A stretch of 33,822 nucleotides of DNA, taken from NCBI GenBank assembly GCA_020200135.1, contig JAIVJI010000006.1, positions 1 to 33,822 on the forward strand, in the 5' to 3' direction. This document shows positions 22,270-30,812 of this stretch, one piece after another. The position numbers and the translations under genes are program-made. The notes below the pieces were generated by a model. The model saw only the letters and a program-made list of their open reading frames with translations, ran no database searches and was not told where the DNA came from. The DNA is from Acidobacteriota bacterium (lineage in GTDB: Bacteria > Acidobacteriota > Blastocatellia > Pyrinomonadales > Pyrinomonadaceae). Every line of letters starts with the position of its first letter. Position 1 is the stretch's first letter.

Positions 22270-22287
22270 CAAGATATCGTTCTAAAA

Positions 22288-22401
22288 AACGCGGAAGTTG
22301 GAACGCTGAACGATGAACTGAAGGCTCGCCTTCATCCACTCTCGACGAAGGAAAGGCTTCCTGTCTTACAGTTCATCGTCCACTGCTCCGGCTTCCGCGT
22401 T
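22288..22401. repeat. 33-bp imperfect inverted repeat with 7-bp internal period
   Basis: The arms at 22288-22320 and 22369-22401 match at 27 of 33 positions, with a 48-nt loop containing further short stems. The left arm follows a heptamer pattern (GCGGAAG, TTGGAAC, GCTGAAC, GATGAAC, TGAAGG), with TGA recurring every 7 nt in its second half. It looks like a decayed member of the same class as 2234-2310. It fills the space between the HNH gene and the next small gene. Confidence 0.75.
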
Positions 22402-22432
22402 CCCTTTCAGTCTCCCGACGAGGATTGCGAAC

Positions 22433-22684
22433 ATGGGCGAAGGGTTTAGCGGGTCGGACGAGACGGGGCGGGCGCTGGTAGCGGTCGCGCGCGAGGCGGC
22501 GGCCGGGCCGGGGCTCGAAGACGAGATACGCGTCGCGTGCCGGGCGCTGGGGAAGACCGAGGAGCAGTTGGCCGGCTGGCTCCGGAAGAAGTACGGCGCG
22601 GACGGCATCGACCAGTTGAGCGGGGCCGACCGGCGCGAGGTGCTCGCGCTGCTGCAAGGGATGCTCTCGAAGCGCGCCGCCTGA
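22433..22684 (+). CDS. small helical protein of unknown function
   Basis: This 83-residue frame has an AGGA ribosome site before its ATG and the high-GC third-position bias of the main chromosome. The protein is predicted all-helical: GRALVAVAREAAAG, then GLEDEIRVACRALGKTEEQLAGWLRKKYGADGI, then DRREVLALLQGMLSKRAA. The second half resembles the small helical module often found at the C-terminus of phage-type single-strand annealing and recombination proteins, but that is a weak resemblance. It lies directly upstream of the XPB-like helicase, separated by a 29-bp inverted repeat, and may belong to the same unit. Confidence 0.6.
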   Translation: MGEGFSGSDETGRALVAVAREAAAGPGLEDEIRVACRALGKTEEQLAGWLRKKYGADGIDQLSGADRREVLALLQGMLSKRAA

Positions 22685-22688
22685 GATT

Positions 22689-22783
22689 AACAGAACCGCG
22701 AGCGGTAGCGAGCGGGTCGTGGTTACTTTGCGCGGGCCGCACTTCGCAGCACGCACCCGCTCGCTACCGCTCGCGGTTCTGTT
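22689..22783. repeat. 29-bp perfect inverted repeat upstream of the helicase
   Basis: The arms at 22689-22717 and 22755-22783 are exact reverse complements with a 37-nt loop. The arm contains a 10-bp direct repeat (GCGAGCGGTA, GCGAGCGGGT) rather than heptamers and has a single TAG, so it differs from the other long repeats. It starts 4 bp after the upstream stop and ends 16 bp before the helicase ATG. Confidence 0.9.
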
Positions 22784-22799
22784 CTCAAATCCCTCCGAG

Positions 22800-24182
22800 A
22801 TGAACACAACGACGCTCGTCCTCCGGTTCGACGCGGGCACGCTGCTGCTCGACGGCGCGGGTGCCGACTCGCGCGTGCCGGAGCCTTTCCGCTGGGACGC
22901 GCGCGTGATGCGCTGGCGCGCGCCCGCTTGGGAGTACCGGCGGGTCGTCAGGGAGCTGGTGCGCGAGAAGACGCCTTACGAAGACCACGCGCGCGCCTAC
23001 CACCGCTTCGACTTTCCGACCAAGTTCCTCGTCGAGCCGCGCCCCTACCAGTTGGAGGCAATCGAAGAGTGGAAGCGGGCCAACCACTGCGGCGTCGTCG
23101 TGCTCCCGACCGGCGCGGGCAAGAGCCTCGTCGCGCAGATGGCGATTGAGCAGGTGAAGCGCTCGTCGCTGGTCGTCGTGCCGACGCTCGACTTGATGAA
23201 TCAGTGGTACGACCTGCTGCTCTCGTGCTTCAGCGCCGAGGTCGGGCTTATCGGCGGCGGCTACTTTGAAGTCGGCGCGCTCACGGTGACGACCTACGCC
23301 TCTGCCTTCCGCTTCATGGAGCGGCTCGGCAACCGCTTCGGCCTCGTCATCTTCGACGAGTGCCACCACCTGCCGTCGGGCGTCCACCGCATCGCCGCGG
23401 AGATGTGCATCGCGCCCTTCCGGCTGGGCCTGTCCGCGACGCCGGACAGGGCCGACGGCGAGGAGGTGCTGCTCGAACGCCTCGTCGGCCCCTTCGTCTT
23501 CCGGCGCGAGACGCACGAGATGGCGGGCGAGTACCTTTCGGACTACACGGTCGTGCGGCTGCGCGTCGAGCTGTCGGCCGAGGAGCGCGCCGCCTACGAG
23601 CGCGAGCGCGAAGTCTTCCGCGCCTTCCTCAAACAGAAGGGCATCGGCCTGAGCAGTTTGCGCGGCTGGCAGATGTTCGTCGCCGCCTCGGCGCGCTCGC
23701 AGGAGGGGCGGCGCGCGATGCTGGCCTACCGCGAGTCGAAGCGCATCGCGCTGGGGACGGACTCGAAGCTGCGGGTCTTGGGCGAGCTACTTCAAAGACA
23801 CCGGCGCGACAAGGTGCTGGTCTTCACGGCCGAGAACGAGATGGTCTACCGCATCTCGCGCCGCTTCCTCGTCCCGGCCATCACGCACGAGACCGGGGTG
23901 AAGGAGCGGCGCCGTTGGCTCGAAGCCTTCAACAAGGGCGAGGTGCTCGCGCTCGCCACGTCGAAGGTCTTGAACGAGGGCGTCAACATCCCAGACGCCT
24001 CTGTCGCCGTCGTCCTCTCCGGCTCGGGCTCGACGCGCGAGCACGTCCAGCGCCTCGGGCGGATTTTAAGAAAGCTGCCGGGCAAGGAGGCGACGCTCTA
24101 CGAGGTCGTCACGCAGGACACGACCGAGGAGCACATCAGCCGGCGGCGCGGCGCGGGCGAGCAGTTCCAGAGGAATTTTTGA
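22800..24182 (+). CDS. XPB-like superfamily 2 DNA helicase
   Basis: This is a 460-residue SF2 DNA helicase of the XPB/RAD25 type. XPB opens DNA around lesions in eukaryotic and archaeal excision repair. An N-terminal domain of about 75 residues is followed by FLVEPRPYQLEAIEEW (motif Q region), motif I LPTGAGKS (Lys108), motif Ia VVPTLDLMNQW, motif II DECHH (Asp186), motif III LSATPDR, a variable region, then KVLVFTAENEM, motif V LATSKVLNEGVNIP and motif VI QRLGRILRK. The ATG at 22800 is chosen because the frame before it runs through the inverted repeat; no good ribosome site is visible. The next gene encodes a Bax1-like partner, as in archaea. Confidence 0.87.
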   Translation: MNTTTLVLRFDAGTLLLDGAGADSRVPEPFRWDARVMRWRAPAWEYRRVVRELVREKTPYEDHARAYHRFDFPTKFLVEPRPYQLEAIEEWKRANHCGVVVLPTGAGKSLVAQMAIEQVKRSSLVVVPTLDLMNQWYDLLLSCFSAEVGLIGGGYFEVGALTVTTYASAFRFMERLGNRFGLVIFDECHHLPSGVHRIAAEMCIAPFRLGLSATPDRADGEEVLLERLVGPFVFRRETHEMAGEYLSDYTVVRLRVELSAEERAAYEREREVFRAFLKQKGIGLSSLRGWQMFVAASARSQEGRRAMLAYRESKRIALGTDSKLRVLGELLQRHRRDKVLVFTAENEMVYRISRRFLVPAITHETGVKERRRWLEAFNKGEVLALATSKVLNEGVNIPDASVAVVLSGSGSTREHVQRLGRILRKLPGKEATLYEVVTQDTTEEHISRRRGAGEQFQRNF

Positions 24183-24254
24183 TTTTAGATTTTTGATTTG
24201 CGATTTGAAGGACGCATCGCCTAAATCGCAAATCAAAAATCTAAAATCAAAAAT
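24175..24254. repeat. 32-bp perfect inverted repeat with 7-bp period between helicase and Bax1-like genes
   Basis: The arms at 24175-24206 and 24223-24254 are exact reverse complements with a 16-nt loop, and are very A/T-rich in a GC-rich region. Heptamers TTTGATT, TTAGATT, TTTGATT, TGCGATT give TGA, TAG, TGA in rotating frames. The helicase stop codon (24180-24182) is inside the left arm, so the repeat provides the end of the gene. Confidence 0.93.
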
Positions 24255-24265
24255 CTAAAATCCCT

Positions 24266-25474
24266 ATGTTGACCGCAGACCTCGCGATGAGCTGGCAGCG
24301 CGGCGACCAGATTCGGCCGCGCTACATCGACGCCGAAGACGAGGAGTACCTGCGCGCGGCCGAAGACCTCGTCGCGGTCTTCGAGGCGCACGCCGGGCGT
24401 GCGCGCGCCGCGCTCGAAGAGTCCTTGCAGGAGTACGTGGGGACGGGTACCGACTACCGCACCTTGCGCGGGCTGATAAAGCTCCTGACCGACCGCTGCG
24501 AGTTCGAGACCTCGGCGCCGGCCGAGCCCTCGGAGATACGCCGCGCGCTCTTCCTCAAGGCGCGGGCGCGCCACCCCGTCGCTACGGAAGGGGCGCGCGC
24601 CGAACTCGTCGCGGAGGCCGCGCGCGAACTCTCGTGCGAGCCCGAGGCGCTCGCGGACGCGCTCTACGCAGACCTGCCCGAGAACCAGCGGCTCGCGCTC
24701 TTCGAGCCCATCACGCCCGCGGAGCTTTTAGACCTCTACAACGTCGCGCAGGCGCAGGCGCTGCTCTACCGCTCGGTCGAGATGCGCCTGTGGCTTGGGA
24801 CCCAGCCGCCCGAAGGGTTCCGCGAGCTGTTCGGCTCGATCAAAGCCTACCGGCTGATTCACACCGTGCGCGGCAACTCGCGCGAGGGCTACGAGGTGCG
24901 CCTCGACGGCCCGGCCTCCATCTTCCAGCGGTCGCAGAAGTACGGCATCCAGATGGCGGTCTTCCTGCCGGCGCTCCTGCTGTGCAGGGGCTGGCGCATG
25001 CGCGCCGAGATTCAGGGCCGGCAGCACCGCGTCGTCTTCTTCGAGCTGACGAGCGAACAGACGCAACTGCGCTCGCACTACCCGGAAATCACCGCCTACC
25101 GGAACCCGGTCACGGACAGGCTCGCCGCCGCCTGGGCGCGCGCCGCGACCGGCTGGGAGCTTGAGCCGAGCAGCGAGGTGATAGACCTCGGCGACTCCGC
25201 CTTCATCCCCGACTTCGTGCTGCGCCACTCGGAGACGGGCGCGCGCGTCTTCCTCGAAGTCCTCGGCTTCTGGACGCCCGAGCACCTGCGGGAGCGCCTG
25301 TCGGAGTTCGACCACGCCGGCCGCCGCGACTTCATCCTCGCCGCCTGGGACGAGCTGCGCGGCACGCGCGAACCCATGACGAACGTCCCGCCCCACACGA
25401 TTGTTTTTAAAAGGAGCCTCGACCCGGCGGCGGTCGCGCTGATGGCCGACGAGCTGACGCGGGAGGGAAGTTGA
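24266..25474 (+). CDS. DUF790 / Bax1-like nuclease partner of XPB helicase
   Basis: This 402-residue protein matches the DUF790 family, whose archaeal member Bax1 binds XPB and acts as a structure-specific endonuclease in a helicase-nuclease pair. Visible features are the N-terminal LTADLAMSWQRGDQIRPRYID, the mid-region LFEPITPAELLDLYNVAQAQALLYR, RGWRMRAEI and a C-terminal nuclease-like stretch FIPDFVL (Asp316) then VFLEVLGFWTPEHL (Glu331). This resembles a PD-(D/E)xK core, although the lysine is not at its usual spacing. The ATG at 24266 is 84 bp after the helicase stop, beyond the inverted repeat. The pairing with an XPB-like gene strongly supports the call; repair activity here is inference. 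Confidence 0.85.
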   Translation: MLTADLAMSWQRGDQIRPRYIDAEDEEYLRAAEDLVAVFEAHAGRARAALEESLQEYVGTGTDYRTLRGLIKLLTDRCEFETSAPAEPSEIRRALFLKARARHPVATEGARAELVAEAARELSCEPEALADALYADLPENQRLALFEPITPAELLDLYNVAQAQALLYRSVEMRLWLGTQPPEGFRELFGSIKAYRLIHTVRGNSREGYEVRLDGPASIFQRSQKYGIQMAVFLPALLLCRGWRMRAEIQGRQHRVVFFELTSEQTQLRSHYPEITAYRNPVTDRLAAAWARAATGWELEPSSEVIDLGDSAFIPDFVLRHSETGARVFLEVLGFWTPEHLRERLSEFDHAGRRDFILAAWDELRGTREPMTNVPPHTIVFKRSLDPAAVALMADELTREGS

Positions 25475-25506
25475 AGGGGAGTTGAAAGGGAAGCCGTCCC
25501 GCCGTC

Positions 25507-26526
25507 TTAACTGAAGACTTCGACCTTCCACACGTCCTCGGTCAGTTGCGTGGTCGTGATGTCGACGGGGAGGAATTTTTTGACGACCTCGATGTTGGTC
25601 GTGGTGTGCGGGGTGGGCGTGGCGGTGGTGAAAGCGCCGCCGCCGGCCAGGGCCATGGGGATGAGGAGCTGGTCGGCGAGGTGCTCGCCGACGGGCGCGC
25701 CCGAGGCGAGGTAGCTTTGCGCCTCTTTGACGACGCGAGCGGCGATGCTTTCGGCGCGCACGCCGCGCTCGCCGACGCCGGTGAAGACTTCGGTCAGGTG
25801 CTCGCTCTCGACGTCGATGGTGAAGACGTTGCCGGCGCTGATGGCGTTGTCGGAGACCTCGAGGTCGAGCTGGTCGGGCACCAGTCCCATCTGCTCGCTC
25901 ACGACCGCCAGCTCCCTCTCGCCGACGTGCGCCGGCAGGTTGACGCACAGCGCGCGCGCACGCCGCGAGAGCACCGCGCCGCGCTCGACGAGGTCGAGGC
26001 GCCGCAGCTCCTGCGCGGGCTCGACGTAGACGTTGAAGCGGCCGCCCCCCGGTGGGTAGAAGCCGTAGCGCTGAAGCTCGACCGTCACGGTCGGCCCCGT
26101 CTTGTTGATGAGCGGGAGGAAGGTCTTGCGTATGAACTCGAAGGGCGGCGCCTTGACGTTGTGCGTGCCGCCCTCGAAGAGCAGGAGGCTCGGCGCGTCG
26201 GCGAGCATCAGCGGCGGGAGCACGGCCTGGAGGACGAGCATCGTGCTGCCCGCCGTCCCGATGGTGAACTTGTACTCGCCGGGCTGGATGGCGCCGGGCT
26301 CGAAGGAGAACTCTTTGGAGCCGACGTGCGCGCCCTCGGCCGTCGCCGTCCCGATGGCGGCGGCGGCGGTGACGGCCGTCAGGTGCTGGCGCTGGAGTCC
26401 CGGCTTGTCGCGCCGCGCCCTGACGTTGTAGACGCGGAACGGCTTGCCCGTGATGAGCGAGAGCGCCAGGGACGTGCGGATGATCTGCCCGCCGCCCTCG
26501 CCGTATGAGCCGTCGATGCTCAGCAT
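25507..26526 (-). CDS. rtcA: RNA 3'-terminal phosphate cyclase
   Basis: RtcA converts RNA 3'-phosphates to 2',3'-cyclic phosphates using ATP, through an adenylated histidine. The 339-residue protein starts at ATG 26526 (MLSIDGSYGEGGGQIIRTSL, the family start; the open frame extends further upstream but without similarity). It shows LQRQHLTAVTAA, the TAGSTMLVLQAVLPPL core, GGTHNVKAPPFEFI, YGFYPPGGG, HLADQLLIPMALA and the active-site histidine in TPHTTTNIEV. Its usual partner, the ligase RtcB, and the regulator RtcR are not in the window. It is divergent from the metallophosphoesterase gene. Confidence 0.93.
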   Translation of the reverse strand: MLSIDGSYGEGGGQIIRTSLALSLITGKPFRVYNVRARRDKPGLQRQHLTAVTAAAAIGTATAEGAHVGSKEFSFEPGAIQPGEYKFTIGTAGSTMLVLQAVLPPLMLADAPSLLLFEGGTHNVKAPPFEFIRKTFLPLINKTGPTVTVELQRYGFYPPGGGRFNVYVEPAQELRRLDLVERGAVLSRRARALCVNLPAHVGERELAVVSEQMGLVPDQLDLEVSDNAISAGNVFTIDVESEHLTEVFTGVGERGVRAESIAARVVKEAQSYLASGAPVGEHLADQLLIPMALAGGGAFTTATPTPHTTTNIEVVKKFLPVDITTTQLTEDVWKVEVFS

Positions 26527-26583
26527 AAGAGAAGCGCCCGCCGGGGCGCCGCAGTCTTTTACCACAGATGCGGCGCGGGGCAA

Positions 26584-26617
26584 ACGCCGGGCCGTTTGTG
26601 GCGCGCGCGCCCGGCGT
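26584..26617. repeat. 9-bp inverted repeat in the rtcA/phosphoesterase divergent region
   Basis: ACGCCGGGC (26584-26592) and GCCCGGCGT (26609-26617) are exact reverse complements in the 144-bp divergent spacer. It could be an operator or a leader hairpin; nothing in the sequence decides which. Confidence 0.45.
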
Positions 26618-26670
26618 GTTGTAATCGAAAAAGAAGAACCCAAAGACAGCGTCGAGGTGAGGGGAGAAGG

Positions 26671-27327
26671 GTGTCGCGCACTTTGGTCGTCGGCGATTTG
26701 CACGGGTGTTACGACGAGCTGTTGGCGCTCGTCGCGGGCGCACGCTTAGGCGCGTCCGACCGCGTGGTCTGCGTGGGCGACCTCGTCTCGAAGGGCGAGA
26801 AGAGCCGCGAGGTGCTCGAACTCTTCATGCGCGACGCGCGCTACTACTCGGTCATCGGCAACCACGACCGCGCGCTTTTGGAATACTGGACGGGCGCGCG
26901 CAGGAAGAAGGAGCTGAAGCCGGCGCAGCGCAAGTGCGCCAAGCAGCTCAAGGAGGGGCGCGACGCTTTCGCGGCCTACTTCGAAAGTCTCCCGGCCTAC
27001 ATCGACCTCGGCTCGCACGTCGTCGTCCACGCGGGCCTCCGCCCCGGCGTCCCGCTCGCCGCACAGTCGCTCGACGACCTGACCGCGCTGCGCACGCTCG
27101 GCCCCGACCGCGAGAGCCGCGAGGGCACGCCGTGGTACGAGGTCTACGACGGCGAGAAGACCGCGCTCTTCGGCCACTGGCCCGCGCCCGCGCCGCGCCG
27201 CGGCCCGCGCGCCATCGGCCTCGACACCGGCTGCGTCTACGGCGGCAACCTCACCGGCTACGTCGTCGAGACCGGCGAGTTCCACAGCGTCCCGGCGCTC
27301 CGCGCCTACGACGCCCCCAAACGCTGA
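26671..27327 (+). CDS. metallophosphoesterase, PrpA/PrpE/ApaH-like
   Basis: A 218-residue calcineurin-like phosphoesterase of the bacterial PPP type (protein phosphatase or Ap4A hydrolase relatives). The dimetal site motifs are in order: VVGDLHGCYDEL (GDxHG), VCVGDLVSKG (GDxxxKG), SVIGNHD (GNHD), VVVHAGLRPGV and LFGHW. The GTG start at 26671 is supported by a GGGGAGAAGG ribosome site and by the family start (SRTLVVGDLHG). The substrate could be phosphoprotein or dinucleoside polyphosphate; the sequence alone does not say. A strong hairpin follows the gene. Confidence 0.88.
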   Translation: MSRTLVVGDLHGCYDELLALVAGARLGASDRVVCVGDLVSKGEKSREVLELFMRDARYYSVIGNHDRALLEYWTGARRKKELKPAQRKCAKQLKEGRDAFAAYFESLPAYIDLGSHVVVHAGLRPGVPLAAQSLDDLTALRTLGPDRESREGTPWYEVYDGEKTALFGHWPAPAPRRGPRAIGLDTGCVYGGNLTGYVVETGEFHSVPALRAYDAPKR

Positions 27328-27376
27328 GGCGGGGGGCCAGACTCCGTCGGAAGGCGTGTCGGGTGAGAACAAAACC

Positions 27377-27415
27377 GGGGGGCGCGGTGTGCTTGCTCAG
27401 CGCACCGCGCCCCCC
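27377..27415 (+). terminator. strong hairpin terminator after the metallophosphoesterase gene
   Basis: GGGGGGCGCGGTG (27377-27389) and CACCGCGCCCCCC (27403-27415) form a 13-bp perfect stem. The downstream bases gaccttttcccc give a short U-run. The remaining 200 bp up to the next gene contain no supported gene; a TATAAG at 27572-27577 could be its -10 element. Confidence 0.75.
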
Positions 27416-27626
27416 GACCTTTTCCCCCTTGTTGACGTGAAGGGATTATAAAGGCTCGCGCGTCGCGCGTCTGTACGTTGGAAAACTTTGGGCGGGCGGG
27501 TAAGTGTTTGACGGCGCGGCAGCGTACGGCGTCGGACGTGGCGGCGGGTTGGCGGCCGGGCCGAGTTCCGTTGTATAAGTGTGAAAGTCTTTATCCTGCT
27601 CTGCAATCGTACGCGTCGGAGAATTT

Positions 27627-29000
27627 ATGAACTACTACGAGAACGTCCTCCACCTCATCGGCCGCACGCCGCTCGTCAGGCTCAACCGCCTGACCGAGGG
27701 CTTCAAGGCGACCGTGCTGGCGAAGATGGAGAGCCTCAACCCCGGCTACTCGGTCAAGGACCGCATCGGCGTCTCGATGATCGACGCCGCCGAGCGCGAC
27801 GGCGCTTTGAAGCCCGGCGGCACGGTCATCGAGGCCACCTCGGGCAACACCGGCATCGGGCTCGCGCTCGCGGCCGCGGTGCGCGGCTACCGCTGCATCT
27901 TCGTCATGACCGAGAAGGCTTCGGTCGAGAAGGTTCGTTACCTGAAGGCGCTCGGCGCCGACGTGGTCGTCGTGCCGGCGACGGCCAAGCCGGGCACGCC
28001 CGAACACTACGTCGAGACCGCGCGCCGCATCGCGCGCGAGACGCCGAACAGCTTCTACCCGGACCAGTACTCGAACCCCAACAACCCGGAGGCGCACTAC
28101 CGCACCACGGGGCCCGAGCTTTGGGAGCAGACCGAGGGGCGCATCACGCACTTCGTCTCGGGGCTCGGGACGGGCGGCACCATCTCGGGCACCGGGCGGT
28201 ACCTGAAGGAGAAGAACCCGCACGTGCGCGTCGTCGGCGCAGACCCTTACGGCTCGGTCTTCAAGACCTACAAGGAGACGGGGCGCACGCACGAGGTGAC
28301 GCCGTACCTCGTCGAGGGCATCGGGCAGGAGATCGTCCCCGAGAACGTCCACATGCGTTACGTGGACGAGATCATCAACGTCACCGACCGCGAGTCGTTC
28401 GAGCTGTCGCGCCAGCTGGGCCGGGAGGAGGGCATCTTCTGCGGCGGCTCGACGGGGACGAACCTCGCCGCCGCGCTGAAGGTCGCGCGCGGCCTGGACG
28501 AGTCGGGCGTCGTCGTCTTCATCGTCTGCGACACGGGCGAGCACTACCTGACCAAGCACCACTCGGACGAGTGGCTGAAGGAGAAGCGCCTGCTCGAGCC
28601 GCAGCGCATGAACGCCGGGCTCATCAGCTCGACGAAGGCGGCGGGCGAGCGCCCGCGCGTGCTCTCGGTCGCGCCGGCCGAGACGGTCGCCGAGGCGCTC
28701 GCGCTGATGGACAAGCACGGCGTCACGCAGATGCCGGTCATCGAGGAGGGTCAGTCGGTCGGCTCGGTGCGCGAGAACCGCCTGCTCGCGAAAGTCCTCG
28801 GCGACCGCGACCTGCTCACGGCTCCCGTGAGCCAGTTGATGGAGCCGGCCTTCCCCGTCGTCGACGTCGACGCCACCTCGGCCGAGGTCACGCGGATGCT
28901 GCGCCGGAACCCGGCCGTCCTCGTCGAAGAGTTCGGCCGGATCACGGGCATCATCACGCGCCACGACATGCTCGACGTGCCGTCGCTCGGCGGCCGCTAA
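27627..29000 (+). CDS. cystathionine beta-synthase / cysteine synthase family enzyme with CBS domains
   Basis: A fold-type II PLP enzyme of 457 residues. The catalytic core begins [13 protein letters not shown], with the PLP lysine Lys44 in YSVKDRIG, the substrate loop [12 protein letters not shown], the phosphate-binding loop [12 protein letters not shown] and [13 protein letters not shown]. About 330 residues of core are followed by a pair of CBS domains ([31 protein letters not shown] and, in the second, [29 protein letters not shown]). This architecture fits cystathionine beta-synthase of the transsulfuration pathway rather than plain cysteine synthase. CBS domains may bind an adenosyl ligand. 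A GGAG ribosome site lies 5-6 nt before the ATG. Confidence 0.93.
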   Translation: MNYYENVLHLIGRTPLVRLNRLTEGFKATVLAKMESLNPGYSVKDRIGVSMIDAAERDGALKPGGTVIEATSGNTGIGLALAAAVRGYRCIFVMTEKASVEKVRYLKALGADVVVVPATAKPGTPEHYVETARRIARETPNSFYPDQYSNPNNPEAHYRTTGPELWEQTEGRITHFVSGLGTGGTISGTGRYLKEKNPHVRVVGADPYGSVFKTYKETGRTHEVTPYLVEGIGQEIVPENVHMRYVDEIINVTDRESFELSRQLGREEGIFCGGSTGTNLAAALKVARGLDESGVVVFIVCDTGEHYLTKHHSDEWLKEKRLLEPQRMNAGLISSTKAAGERPRVLSVAPAETVAEALALMDKHGVTQMPVIEEGQSVGSVRENRLLAKVLGDRDLLTAPVSQLMEPAFPVVDVDATSAEVTRMLRRNPAVLVEEFGRITGIITRHDMLDVPSLGGR

Positions 29001-29173
29001 GTCGTCACGGCGCGCGCACGCCGGCCGGAAAACTCTGGCTTTCGCGGCGCGGGCCGGTTAGAATGCGCCCGGGCTTTTTCCAACCCCCTCTCTCGCGAAG
29101 TTGACCGGCACCCCCGGAGCGCCGCACCCCTTTGCGACGAGCACTAGATTGCGCACTCCGACAGGAGACACCT

Positions 29174-30718
29174 TTGGTTCAGGCATTGAGAAACGGTGAG
29201 TCAGCGCACGGCGCCGCGGGGGGCGGCGCGCTGCGTGCATCCGTGGACGAGCTCGCGCCGCGCTTCGGCTGGGCCGGGGCGTGTGGCGGCGGCGGCGAAC
29301 ACCTCGTGCAGTTCTACGAGTCGGACGAGTTCCTTCTGGACACGCTGGCGGATTTTCTCGCCGCCGGGCTCGACGAGGGCGACTCCTGCCTCGTCGTCTC
29401 GAAGTCGGCGCGGCACGAGGCGCTCGACGCGCGTCTCTGCGCGCGCGGCCTCGACCCCGAGGCGGAGCGCCTGAGCGGCCGGCTCGTCATGCTCGACGCG
29501 GCCGAGACGCTCTCCGGGTTCATGGCCGGCGACGTGCCGGAGCCGGCGCGCTTCGGGGAGGTCGTCGGCGGGCTGGTCGGGCGCGTGTCGGCCGCGGGCC
29601 GGCGCGTGCGCGTCTTCGGCGAGATGGTCGCGCTGCTCTGGGCCGAGGGGCGTGCAGACGCCGCGCTCCGGCTCGAAGCGCTCTGGAACGAGCTGCAACA
29701 GTCGCGCCCCTTCCTGCTCTTCTGCGCCTACCCGATGAGCTGCTTCGGCGGCGAGTCGCACGCCGGCCCGCTCGGACACGTCTGCTCCTCGCACTCGCGC
29801 GTCATCCCGGCCGAGAGCTACACGGCGCACGCCGGGGCGGACGAGCGCCTGCTCGCCATCGTCGAGCTGCAACGCAAGGCCGCGCTGCTCGCGGCCGAGG
29901 TCGCCGAGCACAGGGAGGCCGAGGCCGCGCTGCGCCGGCTCAAGGAAGACCTCGAAAGGGAGGCCGACGAGCGGCAGCGCCTGCTCGTCCGCGAGCGCGA
30001 GGCGCGCGCCCAGGCCGAGGAGGCCAACCGGCTGAAGGACGAGTTTCTCGCCACGGTCTCGCACGAGCTGCGCACCCCGCTGACGGCCATCATCGGGTGG
30101 TCGCACATGCTCGGCCAGACGGGGCTCGACGAGGCGACGGTGGTGCGCGGGCTGGAGACCATCGAGCGCAACGCGAGGGCGCAGGCGCAGCTCGTCGACG
30201 ACATCCTCGACGTCTCGCGCATCGTGACGGGCAAGCTCCGGCTGAACATCGCGCCGGTCGACCTGGCGACGGTCGTCAACGCCGCCATCGACTCCGTCCA
30301 GCTCGCGGCCGAGTCCAAGGGCATCCGGCTCGAAGTGACGCTCGACCCCGCGGCGCGGCGCGTCTCGGGCGACGCGGGCCGCCTCCAGCAGGTGGTCTGG
30401 AACCTGCTGTCGAACGCCATCAAGTTCACGGAGGTGGGGGGCGAGGTCTGCGTGCGTCTGAGGCGCGCCGGCGAGTCCGTCGAGCTGCTCGTGTGCGACG
30501 ACGGCTGCGGCGTCAGCGCAGAGTTCCTGCCCTACGTCTTCGACCGCTTCCGCCAGGCCGACGGCACGTGTACGCGCCTGCACGGCGGGCTCGGCCTGGG
30601 GCTCGCCATCGCGCGCCACCTCGTCGATCTGCACGGCGGCACGATCACCGCCTCAAGCCCCGGCGAGGGACGCGGCGCGACCTTCACCGTCAGGCTCCCG
30701 CCCGCCGCCCGCGCGTAG
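29174..30718 (+). CDS. MEDS-domain sensor histidine kinase
   Basis: A soluble-looking histidine kinase of 514 residues with no membrane segment. The N-terminal 200 or so residues are a MEDS sensor domain (EHLVQFYESDEFLLDTLADF, DEGDSCLVVSKSARHEAL, VRVFGEMVALLWAEG, FLLFCAYPMSCF). A coiled-coil linker (residues 225-285), HisKA with the phospho-acceptor His297 in TVSHELRTPLTAIIGW, and HATPase_c (WNLLSNAIKFTEVGGEV, LLVCDDGCGVS, HGGLGLGLAIARHLV) follow. TTG 29174 is chosen over an upstream TTG because AGGAGA sits 5 nt before it. No response regulator gene is adjacent, so the partner is elsewhere. MEDS domains were first noted in methanogen/methylotroph sensors and may bind small ligands; the signal is unknown. 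Confidence 0.9.
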   Translation: MVQALRNGESAHGAAGGGALRASVDELAPRFGWAGACGGGGEHLVQFYESDEFLLDTLADFLAAGLDEGDSCLVVSKSARHEALDARLCARGLDPEAERLSGRLVMLDAAETLSGFMAGDVPEPARFGEVVGGLVGRVSAAGRRVRVFGEMVALLWAEGRADAALRLEALWNELQQSRPFLLFCAYPMSCFGGESHAGPLGHVCSSHSRVIPAESYTAHAGADERLLAIVELQRKAALLAAEVAEHREAEAALRRLKEDLEREADERQRLLVREREARAQAEEANRLKDEFLATVSHELRTPLTAIIGWSHMLGQTGLDEATVVRGLETIERNARAQAQLVDDILDVSRIVTGKLRLNIAPVDLATVVNAAIDSVQLAAESKGIRLEVTLDPAARRVSGDAGRLQQVVWNLLSNAIKFTEVGGEVCVRLRRAGESVELLVCDDGCGVSAEFLPYVFDRFRQADGTCTRLHGGLGLGLAIARHLVDLHGGTITASSPGEGRGATFTVRLPPAARA

Positions 30719-30743
30719 TCGAACATAAACAGAAGATGCAAAG

Positions 30744-30775
30744 CGAAGCCGGAGTACCTTAATACTCCGGCTTCG
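30744..30775 (+). terminator. 13-bp hairpin terminator after the histidine kinase
   Basis: CGAAGCCGGAGTA (30744-30756) and TACTCCGGCTTCG (30763-30775) are a perfect 13-bp stem with a 6-nt loop, 25 bp past the stop. The downstream bases (tctcg) are not a U-tract. Confidence 0.65.
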
Positions 30776-30812
30776 TCTCGCCGTACGCGGGTTCGGCATT
30801 CCGGTACTGAGC

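Noticed and set aside
22689..22783. Insertion-sequence ends or a MITE
   Set aside because: No target-site duplication or transposase is visible, and the repeat sits neatly between two stop/start signals; kept as an inverted repeat only.
27397..27606. A 69-codon minus-strand frame before the cystathionine beta-synthase gene
   Set aside because: It crosses the terminator and promoter region, is Arg-rich and has no similarity I recognise.
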